Part shown: one piece after another, positions 1 to 5,906 of the stretch | Position numbering within the stretch: position 1 is the first letter of the stretch | How the letters are laid out: each line of letters begins with the position of its first letter | Source: Bacteroidales bacterium | GTDB lineage: Bacteria > Bacteroidota > Bacteroidia > Bacteroidales > UBA1715 | Assembly (NCBI GenBank): GCA_017618935.1 | Contig: JAFZTG010000135.1 | Span: 1-5,985 of the forward strand | Length of the DNA: 5,985 nt | Reading direction: 5' to 3' | Translations under genes and position numbers: made by a program | The notes under the pieces: model-generated | The model's database searches: none | What the model was told of the DNA's origin: nothing | The model's input: the letters and a program-made list of their open reading frames with translations, nothing else

Positions 1-173
1 CGTTCGCAAAACAAGTTGAAAGTGATAAATACGACTATATCCGCACGGTTATTCAAATTTATCAAATTGCATCGCAGTACAATCAAAAGGATTTCTGCGA
101 TGAACTTGAACTCCGTTGGGGCGACTTGGGCGAATACCCATTATCAGAATATATGAAAGTCTTAAAAAATTAA
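1..173 (+). CDS. C-terminal fragment of an unidentified protein
   Basis: An open frame enters from the left edge (first full codon at position 3) and ends at TAA 171-173, giving the last 56 residues of a protein. The visible tail is rich in charged and aromatic residues and ends in ...EYMKVLKN. It contains no stop, no membrane segment and no motif I recognise, so I assign no function. It is very probably a real coding end: the frame is open throughout, its amino-acid composition is ordinary, and the stop lies only 3 bases before the asnS ATG, as expected for co-transcribed genes. No promoter-like sequence fits between the two genes, so asnS is probably transcribed from upstream of this window or from within this gene. 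Confidence 0.7.
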   Translation, partial: FAKQVESDKYDYIRTVIQIYQIASQYNQKDFCDELELRWGDLGEYPLSEYMKVLKN

Positions 174-176
174 CGT

Positions 177-1619
177 ATGTCTTTAAAAACTGAAATCAAG
201 GCTATTCTAAATGCCACAGAATTAGATACTCCCGTTGTTGTAAAAGGATGGGTAAAAAACTGTAGAGGAAATAGTTACGTGATGTTTGCCGCTGTGAACG
301 ACGGCTCTACGTTGCAAAATTTGCAAATCGTGTTCGACACGGCTAAATTCAACGAAAACGATTTGAAGAAAATCACCGTTGGATGCTCGTTGAGCGTGAA
401 TGGAATACTGAAGGCTTCCGAAGGTAAGGGACAACGCGTTGAGGTTGTTGCCGAATCGTTCGAGGTTCTTGGTGCCTGCGACCCCGACAAATATCCTATC
501 CAACCGAAAAAACACTCGTTGGAATTCCTTCGTGAAAACGCTCACTTGCGTTTCCGTACGAATTTGTTCGGAGCCATTATGCGCGTCCGCCATAATATGA
601 TTTATGCAATCCATACGTTCTTCACTGAACGAGGATTCTACAACATCCATACGCCAATTATCACGGCTTCCGACTGTGAAGGTGCTGGCGAAATGTTCCA
701 GGTTACCACGTTGGATTTGAACAACTTACCAAAAACTGAAGATGGCTCTGTTGACTATGGCGAAGACTTCTTCGGAAAAATGGCGAACCTTACTGTTTCT
801 GGACAGTTGGAAGTGGAACTTGCGTGTATGGCGTTGTCGAAGGTTTATACGTTCGGACCAACATTCCGTGCTGAGAACTCCAATACAACTCGTCACTTGG
901 CTGAATTTTGGATGATAGAACCTGAAATCGCTTTTGCTGACATCAACGATGATATGGACATTGCCGAGGAATTCCTCAAATATCTGATTCAATATGCGCT
1001 CGACCACTGTCGCGAAGATTTGGAATTCTTGCAGGAACGACTCATTCAGGAAGAAAAATCTAAACCTGAATCGGAACGCACTATGCCGCTGATTGAAAAA
1101 TTGCAGTTTGTGCTTGCAAATGATTTCCAACGACTTACATATACCGAAGCAATCGACATTCTTAAAAATTCAAAACCAAACCAAAAAGGTCAGTTCAAAT
1201 ACAAAATCGAAGGTTTCGGTGCCGATTTGCAAAGCGAACACGAACGCTATTTGGTTGAGAAACATTTCAAAAAACCAGTGATTTTGACTGGTTATCCAAA
1301 GGAAATCAAAGCATTCTATATGAAACAAAACCCTGATGGAAAAACCGTTGCCGCAATGGACATTCTGTTCCCTGGCATTGGCGAAATCATCGGTGGTTCG
1401 GAACGTGAAGCAGATTTCGATAAATTGAACAAACGTATCGAAGAACTTCATATTCCAATGAAAGATATGTGGTGGTATTTGGATACCCGTCGTTTCGGTG
1501 CGGTTCCTCATTCGGGCTTCGGTCTTGGTTTTGAACGACTTATGTTGTTCGTGACAGGTATGACGAACATCCGCGATGTGATTCCATTCCCACGCTATCC
1601 AAAATCTGCTGAATTTTAA
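177..1619 (+). CDS. asnS: Asparaginyl-tRNA synthetase (AsnRS, class IIb)
   Basis: This cytoplasmic enzyme activates asparagine with ATP and charges tRNA-Asn. Its 480 residues are close to the usual bacterial length of about 465. Residues about 18-100 form the N-terminal OB-fold anticodon-binding domain ([11 protein letters not shown] at 20-30). The class II catalytic core follows from about 115. Motif 1 is around 153-174 ([20 protein letters not shown]). Motif 2 is [21 protein letters not shown] at 230-250, carrying the ATP-binding Arg and the AsnRS-type RHLAEFWM signature. Motif 3 is [12 protein letters not shown] at 447-458 with the conserved Arg454. The [11 protein letters not shown] ending is typical of AsnRS/AspRS relatives. 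All key motifs are intact. The ATG at 177 is chosen because it gives full family length and starts 3 bases after the preceding stop; no Shine-Dalgarno is seen, which is normal in Bacteroidota. The stop overlaps the next gene by one base. Confidence 0.97.
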   Translation: MSLKTEIKAILNATELDTPVVVKGWVKNCRGNSYVMFAAVNDGSTLQNLQIVFDTAKFNENDLKKITVGCSLSVNGILKASEGKGQRVEVVAESFEVLGACDPDKYPIQPKKHSLEFLRENAHLRFRTNLFGAIMRVRHNMIYAIHTFFTERGFYNIHTPIITASDCEGAGEMFQVTTLDLNNLPKTEDGSVDYGEDFFGKMANLTVSGQLEVELACMALSKVYTFGPTFRAENSNTTRHLAEFWMIEPEIAFADINDDMDIAEEFLKYLIQYALDHCREDLEFLQERLIQEEKSKPESERTMPLIEKLQFVLANDFQRLTYTEAIDILKNSKPNQKGQFKYKIEGFGADLQSEHERYLVEKHFKKPVILTGYPKEIKAFYMKQNPDGKTVAAMDILFPGIGEIIGGSEREADFDKLNKRIEELHIPMKDMWWYLDTRRFGAVPHSGFGLGFERLMLFVTGMTNIRDVIPFPRYPKSAEF

Positions 1620-2056
1620 TGGGAAAAGAATTAGAATACGTAAGCAAAATCGCAAAGAACAGCTGTCAAGACCAACAGCTGTTCGATTTTGTGTCCGATT
1701 TCAGAAACCTTGCCTCAATGCTTCCCGTCGAAGTAAAAGACAAGGTTTCCGTAACGAGCGAAACCATTACTATTCAAGCAATGCAGGCAATGAGCATTAC
1801 GCTTTCCATTCTCGAAAAAGAGCCGTACAAACTGCTTAAAATCGGTACAGAAGGAAACGAAATGTTTAGAATATGGATTCAGCTCAAACAAATAGCACCA
1901 TACGACACACGAATCAGAGTGACACTTCGTGCCAATGTGCCGCTGATTGCCCGTCCAATGCTTAAAAAGGCTAAGTTGCAGGATTTTGTTGATAATCTCG
2001 CACTCGCATTAGGACAAATCCCTGCCTATGCGTTCAGTTCGGTGAATATGAACTAA
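1619..2056 (+). CDS. SRPBCC (START/Bet v 1-like) family protein
   Basis: This is a 145-residue cytoplasmic protein with no signal peptide or membrane helix. Its layout matches the small SRPBCC proteins common in Bacteroidota, which are often annotated as polyketide cyclase-like. It has an N-terminal strand (EYVSKIAKN), a helix with the family-like LFDFVSDFRNLASMLP at 21-36, a run of antiparallel strands (ITIQAM, ITLSILEKEPYKLLKI, MFRIWIQLKQI, RIRVTLRANVP), and a long C-terminal helix (about 112-133) ending in IPAYAF. The EP-K-K and F-WIQL patterns are what I remember from Bacteroides relatives. The fold binds hydrophobic ligands in a cavity, but no ligand or catalytic residue can be inferred here. 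The ATG shares its A with the asnS stop (TAATG), which suggests translational coupling. A strong hairpin lies in codons 13-22. The gene ends 10 bp from the convergent gene on the other strand. Confidence 0.82.
   Translation: MGKELEYVSKIAKNSCQDQQLFDFVSDFRNLASMLPVEVKDKVSVTSETITIQAMQAMSITLSILEKEPYKLLKIGTEGNEMFRIWIQLKQIAPYDTRIRVTLRANVPLIARPMLKKAKLQDFVDNLALALGQIPAYAFSSVNMN
1646..1690 (+). other. Perfect 10-bp inverted repeat (RNA hairpin) inside the start of the SRPBCC gene
   Basis: The arm GAACAGCTGT (1657-1666) is followed by an 8-base loop CAAGACCA (1667-1674) and the exact reverse complement ACAGCTGTTC (1675-1684). A further 6-bp outer helix can form between AAAATC (1646-1651) and GATTTT (1685-1690), leaving 5 bases bulged on the left. 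Each arm contains the self-complementary CAGCTG. The structure begins 27 bases after the asnS stop and lies wholly in coding sequence. It could act as an attenuator, an RNA-processing or stability element, or a protein-binding site, or it could be chance. Only a short TTTT follows it, so it is a poor intrinsic terminator. The base pairing is seen directly; any role is inference. Confidence 0.55.
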
Positions 2057-2068
2057 CGACTGCTTTTT
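2031..2068 (+). terminator. Weak candidate terminator for the asnS-SRPBCC unit
   Basis: CGTTCAGTTC (2031-2040) can pair with GAACTAACG (2050-2058), forming nine base pairs with one bulged C and a 9-base loop. Five bases later comes T5AT4 (2064-2073). The helix spans the last codons and the stop of the SRPBCC gene. The 5-base gap before the T run and the low GC content make it a marginal intrinsic terminator. It sits where one would be expected, at a convergent gene junction. On the minus strand no T run follows the same hairpin, so it would not serve the opposing gene. Confidence 0.3.
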
Positions 2069-3146
2069 ATTTTACTTCCACCTTATACGTTTGTCCGTCT
2101 ATTACGACAAAGTATAAACCTGCTTTTCTTACGTGGATTTTTGCGTCAGCATTCGAGTGTTCGATAACGGAGTGCTGAAGTTGTCCAATTGTGTTATATA
2201 CAAGAATTGACGCAGATTTCTTTATGTTTTTTACAATGATTTCATTCTGTTTTGCAAACACTGTCACTGCTGTTTCCGAAATCGTTTGTACAGCGGTTTG
2301 GTCAATGGTTACAGTGTGTTCCACAAGTGGAGCATACTTGCATCGGTTGAAAACCTTATATTCTCCGCCTTTCGAAACTGTGAACGATTGGGTTGGATTG
2401 TCGCCAGTAAATGTATGGACAACATTTCCTTCACTATCAATCACATACACATCGTATATGTTGTCTTCGCTGGTATAGGTAATGGTTTTCCCTGTCACTT
2501 CCACGGAAAATGAAGTGTTTTCAACGTCACTACGCTTTGCGAAATTTGAAGTTACAGAGGTAAATGGTTCATAAAGAGGACTTTGCACGTCAATTGGGTG
2601 AGGTAAGTCGTAGGAAACGTAAAATCCTGTTGTTTGTGGCGTGGTGGTCGCTGAATATGAACTATACGGGAAAGATTCTTCTATTAAAACGTCGTTGTCT
2701 CCTTCGTTTCTATACAAGTTGAAATTTGTTTCGTAATTAATTACGTTCCACATTAAATTGATGCTGTTTGCTTCTAGTCCCCACATTTGCCTTAGCCAAA
2801 TGTTACTTTTAACAGGGCAGGATGATAAATCTGTTTCGTTTCCTTGTTTGTCTGTGGCAGTTAATTTAAAACTATAATTAGTGTATTTTTCGGGACTTAT
2901 TCTGAAAATGCTTGGACTGCTGTGGCTCACAGTACCGATTGCCACAAAATTATCAGCCATATCAATTTCTTCGTAGATTGTGTAATGGTCAATCTGGTCG
3001 GTATCTTCTTTTTGCCAAATAATCAACAAATCGTTTGAGTATAAATCAGATGTAACGTAGAATTCGGGTGCTTCAATGGATTGGGCAATAGCCGAAATTG
3101 TTACGGAGCAAAGAATTGCGATGAATGAGATAAAATGTTTTGTCAT
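2067..3146 (-). CDS. Exported Fn3-like protein with T9SS type A C-terminal sorting domain (359 aa)
   Basis: This is a predicted secreted or surface protein exported by Sec and then by the type IX secretion system. Residues 1-21 are a signal peptide (MTKHF, a hydrophobic core, ISAIA with Gln22 next). Residues about 26-112 look like an Fn3-type beta-sandwich (LLIIWQKEDTDQIDHYTIYEE, then YSFKLTATDKQG). A second Fn3-like unit follows at about 118-195 (INLMWNV, NFNLYRNEGD). Residues 219-270 form another beta-rich block that resembles the tail. Residues about 291-359 are a type A sorting domain: a strand IIVKN, then SILVYNTIGQL, KAGLYFVVIDGQ and YKVEVK at the very end, which fits the usual GxYxV and terminal K-V-x-V-K pattern. 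No enzymatic motif is visible, so the role may be adhesive, structural or unknown. Residues 26-150 and the tail align in pattern with the C-terminal part of the neighbouring 826-aa protein. The gene has its own candidate promoter, which overlaps the upstream terminator. Confidence 0.85.
   Translation of the reverse strand: MTKHFISFIAILCSVTISAIAQSIEAPEFYVTSDLYSNDLLIIWQKEDTDQIDHYTIYEEIDMADNFVAIGTVSHSSPSIFRISPEKYTNYSFKLTATDKQGNETDLSSCPVKSNIWLRQMWGLEANSINLMWNVINYETNFNLYRNEGDNDVLIEESFPYSSYSATTTPQTTGFYVSYDLPHPIDVQSPLYEPFTSVTSNFAKRSDVENTSFSVEVTGKTITYTSEDNIYDVYVIDSEGNVVHTFTGDNPTQSFTVSKGGEYKVFNRCKYAPLVEHTVTIDQTAVQTISETAVTVFAKQNEIIVKNIKKSASILVYNTIGQLQHSVIEHSNADAKIHVRKAGLYFVVIDGQTYKVEVK
2070..2276 (-). 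other. T9SS type A sorting domain (CTD) of the 359-aa protein
   Basis: These are residues 291-359. The strand pattern is IIVKN - SILVYNTIGQL - AKIHVRKAGLYFVVIDGQ - YKVEVK, ending exactly at the stop. In the family this domain is recognised by the T9SS translocon and is normally cleaved during outer-membrane passage, after which type A cargo is often attached to A-LPS. It aligns well with the tail of the neighbouring protein: GLYFVVIDGQTYKVEVK against GIYIVVVDGQQAFEVFVK. Confidence 0.85.
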
Positions 3147-3162
3147 AGTTATTATTTTTCAG

Positions 3163-3193
3163 CAAAGATAAAAAAAACAGGGACACATCGAAA
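3163..3193 (-). promoter_or_regulatory. Candidate Bacteroidota-type promoter of the 359-aa gene, overlapping the terminator
   Basis: On the minus strand TATCTTTG (3170 to 3163) is an exact match to the TAnnTTTG -7 consensus of Bacteroidota primary sigma factors. It lies 16 bases upstream of the ATG at 3146. With a 19-base spacer there is TTTC (3193-3190), a 3-of-4 match to the TTTG -33 element. It falls in the loop region of the preceding terminator hairpin. Transcription would start only about 5-12 bases before the ATG, giving a very short leader. Chance matches to TAnnTTTG occur elsewhere in this AT-rich DNA, so this is position-supported inference. Confidence 0.5.
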
Positions 3194-3203
3194 TGTGCCC
3201 CTG
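3170..3203 (-). terminator. Strong Rho-independent terminator of the 826-aa gene
   Basis: Read on the minus strand, CAGGGGCACAT (3203-3193), loop TTCG (3192-3189) and ATGTGTCCCTG (3188-3178) form an 11-bp stem with one G-U pair, followed at once by eight T (3177-3170). UUCG is a very stable tetraloop sequence, although the closing pair here is U-A and not the optimal C-G. The orientation is clear: on the plus strand the G-U pair would become an A-C mismatch and the T-run would be A. It lies 24 bases after the 826-aa gene's stop and only 23 bases before the next gene's ATG. Confidence 0.92.
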
Positions 3204-3227
3204 CGGATTTCTGTGTATTGTAGCGAA

Positions 3228-5708
3228 TTATTTCACAAATACTTCGAATGCTTGTTGTCCGTCAACAACTACGATATAAATACCATCTTTTGCCATTGGA
3301 ATTGTCGCAACACCTTGATTTGCTTTTTGTTGCGCAACAATGCGACCTTGAAGGTCATATACCGCAATTAGTTTTTGAGCACCCTTAACTACAATTGATT
3401 TGTGTGCCGAATATACAAATGCTGCTTGTTTTTCAACATTGGAAACAGCATCTGCATTCTCTAACTCTGCCACATTACTCATAGCCAAAGAGAATGGTCC
3501 GCTTTCAGCTTTTAGACCTGGTACATTGTTTTCATCAAGATACAATGTGTCGCAGAATTTTACAGCTATGAAATAACCTTTTGTTCCAGCTGGAAGTTTT
3601 TCAGTGTAGTGGGTAGTAAGAGGACCAACTTTTGCAGCCTCAAGATTACCATCTTTAGTAATTCGGTAAATTAAGTATGCTTCAAGGAATTTACCTTCGT
3701 ATGGAGTCCAAGAAAGGTCAACTGTAGTGCTTTCTGAACCGTCCTCGCTTACAACAACTGTGGTGTCCATAGTAAGACCGATTGTTTTGTTTTCTCCGCA
3801 GCCCATCGAAGAAGTTCTACCGCACTTGTCGGTTGCCGAGATTTTGTAACGGTATGAGCCATTGGTTTCTGGCAAGTTTTCATCTTGGAACAATGGAAAA
3901 TCAGCTTTTGCGTAGCCAACAGAATCATATTCGCCTTTACCTTCGCTTGTTTCGCGATAAACAGTGAAGTAGTCGATAGTTTCAAGATAACTCAACAATT
4001 CTTCTGTTTTGCCATTATCGTAATACGTGTAATCGTATGTCCACATCACAACAACTGATTTGGAATCCTCGCTATACGTAACAGCATATACTTCAGGTTC
4101 TGGGAATGGATAGATTCCAATTTCAACAGTCTGTTCATTACGGCATCCAGTTTCATTATCCACAATCGCAAAATTATATATTCCTGGAGCCATATTAACA
4201 GCATTAAATGAAGTTACTTCCGTATCATTCATATACATGGTAATATTTTCTCCCCATTCATTTGCGTTATTTAGGTATAATCTACCATCATTTGAAGTAC
4301 ACGAGGATGCCGATATGCCTCTTACATCAAAAGTTGAAGCGTCTTTATATTGAAGGCAAATAGTTTCTTGTTCTGTGCAACCATTCTCGTCTGTGATTGT
4401 TACTGTATATGTACCAGCGGCAAGGTTTTCGAGTGTAGTGCCTGTTGCACCAGTACTCCAAGTATATGTGTAGTTCTCATTAAAATCGTCAGGTAGGAAA
4501 GTAATGCTTCCGTCCTCGTTGCCACACGTTGGATTCTCTTTTTTGTAATTATATGACATAAATGGCTCCTCAAAATAGGTTTGCTCGTATGCGGTACAAC
4601 CCACTGAGTCAACAACAGTCACATAATAATATCCATATCCTACATTATAAATGCCATTCGATGTTCTTCCTGTGTTCCAACGGTATGAATAAGGTTCAAC
4701 ACCACCCGTCACAGTGGCAACAATACTTCCATCTTTTTTCCCAGAACAAGAGATTGTTTTGAAATCAAAAGATATTTTCATATCACACTCCGAACCATCT
4801 AACGGGGTAGGCTTTTTTACTTTTATTTGGATAGTATTGTTTTGGGTAGTATATGGCCAATCTTCATATTCTGATTCAGGGTCAATTGCATAGGCAATAA
4901 TCATAATGTCGTTTGTACCGTCATCAAGTGCGGAAATTCTTAGATATTCGCCATCAACTTTTGCTTGGAACAATGGAGGATATGTTTCTTCCTCTTGGTC
5001 GTAGCGTTCAATTTCAAACCACATCTCTGTATCGTATGGATTAATAAAATAATCGGTCAATTTTATTGGTTCTATCACATCGCCAAGCGTTGCTTCTATG
5101 TCTGGAATGGGTATTGAAAGAATTTCTTTTGGTCCAGAATAGCGGAATTGAAAGCGGGTAAGTGGAATTTTTATGTCTGTTCCTTCTTCTACTCCGTCCT
5201 CAGGGAATGCTGCCATAAAATACTTTGGATTAGTCAAACCACCTTTCACCTCGTCTCCAATATTTCCATTTTCACCATTGGTTGTTTGGAGTTCCAAATT
5301 GTTGATTCTTGTATAACCTGTATAAACAAACTCCTTGTCTTTTTCCACTTCAAAGTAGATTGATTCAGTTAAAGTTGCCCAATTGTTTGCCTCTTCGCTG
5401 TCGTCGGCAATTACAATCATCAATTTACCAGTAAACGGGGATGTTCCTTGTAAATTGAAAGTAAATGCACCTTCCTTTTCCAAATCACCCCATACATTGT
5501 TCACAAAATAGTCTCTACTTCCAGCTAACCATTCATCGGCTATGCCATCGTCGTTCCTATCGAGTTGTGTTTTCTCGTATGGAATTGTCACATACATGGT
5601 GTCACTCCACCACTCACCTTCAACGTTAAGTTCCGGTGCTTGTGCAAACGCACTGAATACACACGTGCACAATACTGATACTAAGGTAAAAAACTTCTTC
5701 ATACGCAT
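3228..5708 (-). CDS. Large modular exported protein with SprB-like repeats and T9SS type A sorting domain (826 aa)
   Basis: This is a predicted cell-surface or secreted protein using Sec export followed by T9SS. The signal peptide is residues 1-22 (MKKFFTLVSVLCTCVFSAFA, then Gln23). Residues 24-195 are beta-rich and unrecognised, with a DRNDDGIAD loop at 50-58 that resembles a calcium-binding loop. Residues about 200-298 resemble a bacterial cadherin/Ig-like domain (IPDIEATLGDV, KLTDYF, LRISALDDGTNDIMIIAYAID). Residues 314-530 hold three SprB-like repeats. Residues about 535-640 and 645-745 look Fn3-like (IDYFTVYRE, YRYKISATDKCG; VDLSWTPYEG, AYLIYRITKDG). Residues about 758-826 are the sorting tail (IAVYDLQGRI, KDGIYIVVVDGQ, FEVFVK). 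No catalytic motif is visible. Related repeats occur in the gliding adhesin SprB, but this protein is far smaller and gliding cannot be inferred. ATGs at 5708 and 5702 are both possible starts; the second gives a typical MKKFF signal peptide. The gene ends in a strong terminator and has its own promoter candidate. Confidence 0.9.
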   Translation of the reverse strand: MRMKKFFTLVSVLCTCVFSAFAQAPELNVEGEWWSDTMYVTIPYEKTQLDRNDDGIADEWLAGSRDYFVNNVWGDLEKEGAFTFNLQGTSPFTGKLMIVIADDSEEANNWATLTESIYFEVEKDKEFVYTGYTRINNLELQTTNGENGNIGDEVKGGLTNPKYFMAAFPEDGVEEGTDIKIPLTRFQFRYSGPKEILSIPIPDIEATLGDVIEPIKLTDYFINPYDTEMWFEIERYDQEEETYPPLFQAKVDGEYLRISALDDGTNDIMIIAYAIDPESEYEDWPYTTQNNTIQIKVKKPTPLDGSECDMKISFDFKTISCSGKKDGSIVATVTGGVEPYSYRWNTGRTSNGIYNVGYGYYYVTVVDSVGCTAYEQTYFEEPFMSYNYKKENPTCGNEDGSITFLPDDFNENYTYTWSTGATGTTLENLAAGTYTVTITDENGCTEQETICLQYKDASTFDVRGISASSCTSNDGRLYLNNANEWGENITMYMNDTEVTSFNAVNMAPGIYNFAIVDNETGCRNEQTVEIGIYPFPEPEVYAVTYSEDSKSVVVMWTYDYTYYDNGKTEELLSYLETIDYFTVYRETSEGKGEYDSVGYAKADFPLFQDENLPETNGSYRYKISATDKCGRTSSMGCGENKTIGLTMDTTVVVSEDGSESTTVDLSWTPYEGKFLEAYLIYRITKDGNLEAAKVGPLTTHYTEKLPAGTKGYFIAVKFCDTLYLDENNVPGLKAESGPFSLAMSNVAELENADAVSNVEKQAAFVYSAHKSIVVKGAQKLIAVYDLQGRIVAQQKANQGVATIPMAKDGIYIVVVDGQQAFEVFVK
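3231..3437 (-). other. T9SS type A sorting domain (CTD) of the 826-aa protein
   Basis: These are residues about 758-826. The pattern SIVVKGAQKLIAVYDLQGRIV - GVATIPMAKDGIYIVVVDGQQ - FEVFVK is a near-canonical type A tail: a VYDLxGR strand, a G-[IL]-Y-[IF]-V-V-[VI]-D-G turn, and a lysine-ending terminal strand. The tail is preceded by a polar Asn/Ala/Glu linker (about 746-757), as expected where cleavage would occur. Confidence 0.92.
4119..4769 (-). repeat. Three tandem SprB-like protein repeats
   Basis: Three units of about 68-71 residues cover residues 314-382, 386-453 and 460-530 of the 826-aa protein. The shared frame is an aromatic/acidic first strand, C-x(3-4)-DG near the start (Cys321, Cys395, Cys470), then a Y-x-W strand, then G-x-Y-x-[VF]-x-[VI]-x-D ending in GC (Cys371, Cys444, Cys522). 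The cysteine pair is kept at 49-52 residue spacing in all three, suggesting one disulfide per unit. Units 1 and 2 are good SprB matches (YSYRWNTG, YTYTWSTGATG, GTYTVTITDENGC). Unit 3 has lost the W-[NS]-TG core (ITMYMNDTE) but keeps the flanks. They are protein-level repeats and the DNA is strongly diverged. Confidence 0.82.
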
Positions 5709-5733
5709 TAAATTTTAATGATTAACAAACGTT

Positions 5734-5741
5734 CAAATATA
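5734..5741 (-). promoter_or_regulatory. Candidate -7 element of the 826-aa gene
   Basis: On the minus strand TATATTTG (5741 to 5734) matches the Bacteroidota TAnnTTTG consensus exactly and lies 25 bases upstream of the ATG at 5708, giving a leader of roughly 15-22 bases. No good TTTG -33 element is visible at 19-21 bases further up; ACTG, with an 18-base spacer, is the closest. The surroundings are very AT-rich. The leader has no Shine-Dalgarno, as is normal for the phylum. Confidence 0.55.
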
Positions 5742-5852
5742 GAATATTTTTAAAATTTGCAGTGATTTTGTTGCATAATTTTATAAACCGTGTTGAAATA
5801 AATCACAAAACATCAACGGGAAAACGCTTTCGCTCGAAATCTCTCCAAATTG

Positions 5853-5883
5853 TTTCAATAATTTCAAAAAGTTCCTACATTTG
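5853..5883 (+). promoter_or_regulatory. Candidate promoter of the third exported-protein gene
   Basis: TACATTTG (5876-5883) is an exact TAnnTTTG match, with TTTC (5853-5856) 19 bases upstream as a near-match to the -33 TTTG. This is the same TTTC-N19-TAnnTTTG layout as the promoter candidate of the 359-aa gene. Transcription would begin at about 5888-5892, giving a leader of about 15-20 bases before the ATG at 5907. It lies in the 198-bp divergent region 5709-5906, which holds no gene. Confidence 0.55.
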
Positions 5884-5906
5884 CGTAACCTTAAAAATTT
5901 TGTAAG

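Noticed and set aside
222..650. Minus-strand open frames opposite asnS (also at 726-1130 and 1170-1655)
   Set aside because: They lie wholly antisense to a gene with all AsnRS motifs, have no recognisable domain, and have compositions typical of mirrored coding sequence.
2191..2513. Plus-strand open frames inside the 359-aa gene
   Set aside because: They are antisense to a convincing signal peptide/CTD protein, with no domain or initiation signal of their own.
2945..2952. TAATTTTG on the minus strand as an internal promoter
   Set aside because: It matches TAnnTTTG but is mid-gene with no start downstream in a sensible place. It illustrates that this motif occurs by chance here.
4119..4769. 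Gliding-motility adhesin SprB itself
   Set aside because: SprB proteins are several thousand residues long. Three repeats in an 826-aa protein show shared modules, not the same function, and no other gliding genes are present.
3749..5363. Short open frames on both strands inside the 826-aa gene
   Set aside because: They overlap continuous SprB/Fn3-like coding sequence and show no independent protein features.
5649..5708. 826-aa protein as a lipoprotein (cysteines at residues 14 and 16)
   Set aside because: The context LCTC lacks a proper lipobox, the cysteines lie within the hydrophobic core, and a better signal peptidase I site (AFA|Q) follows.
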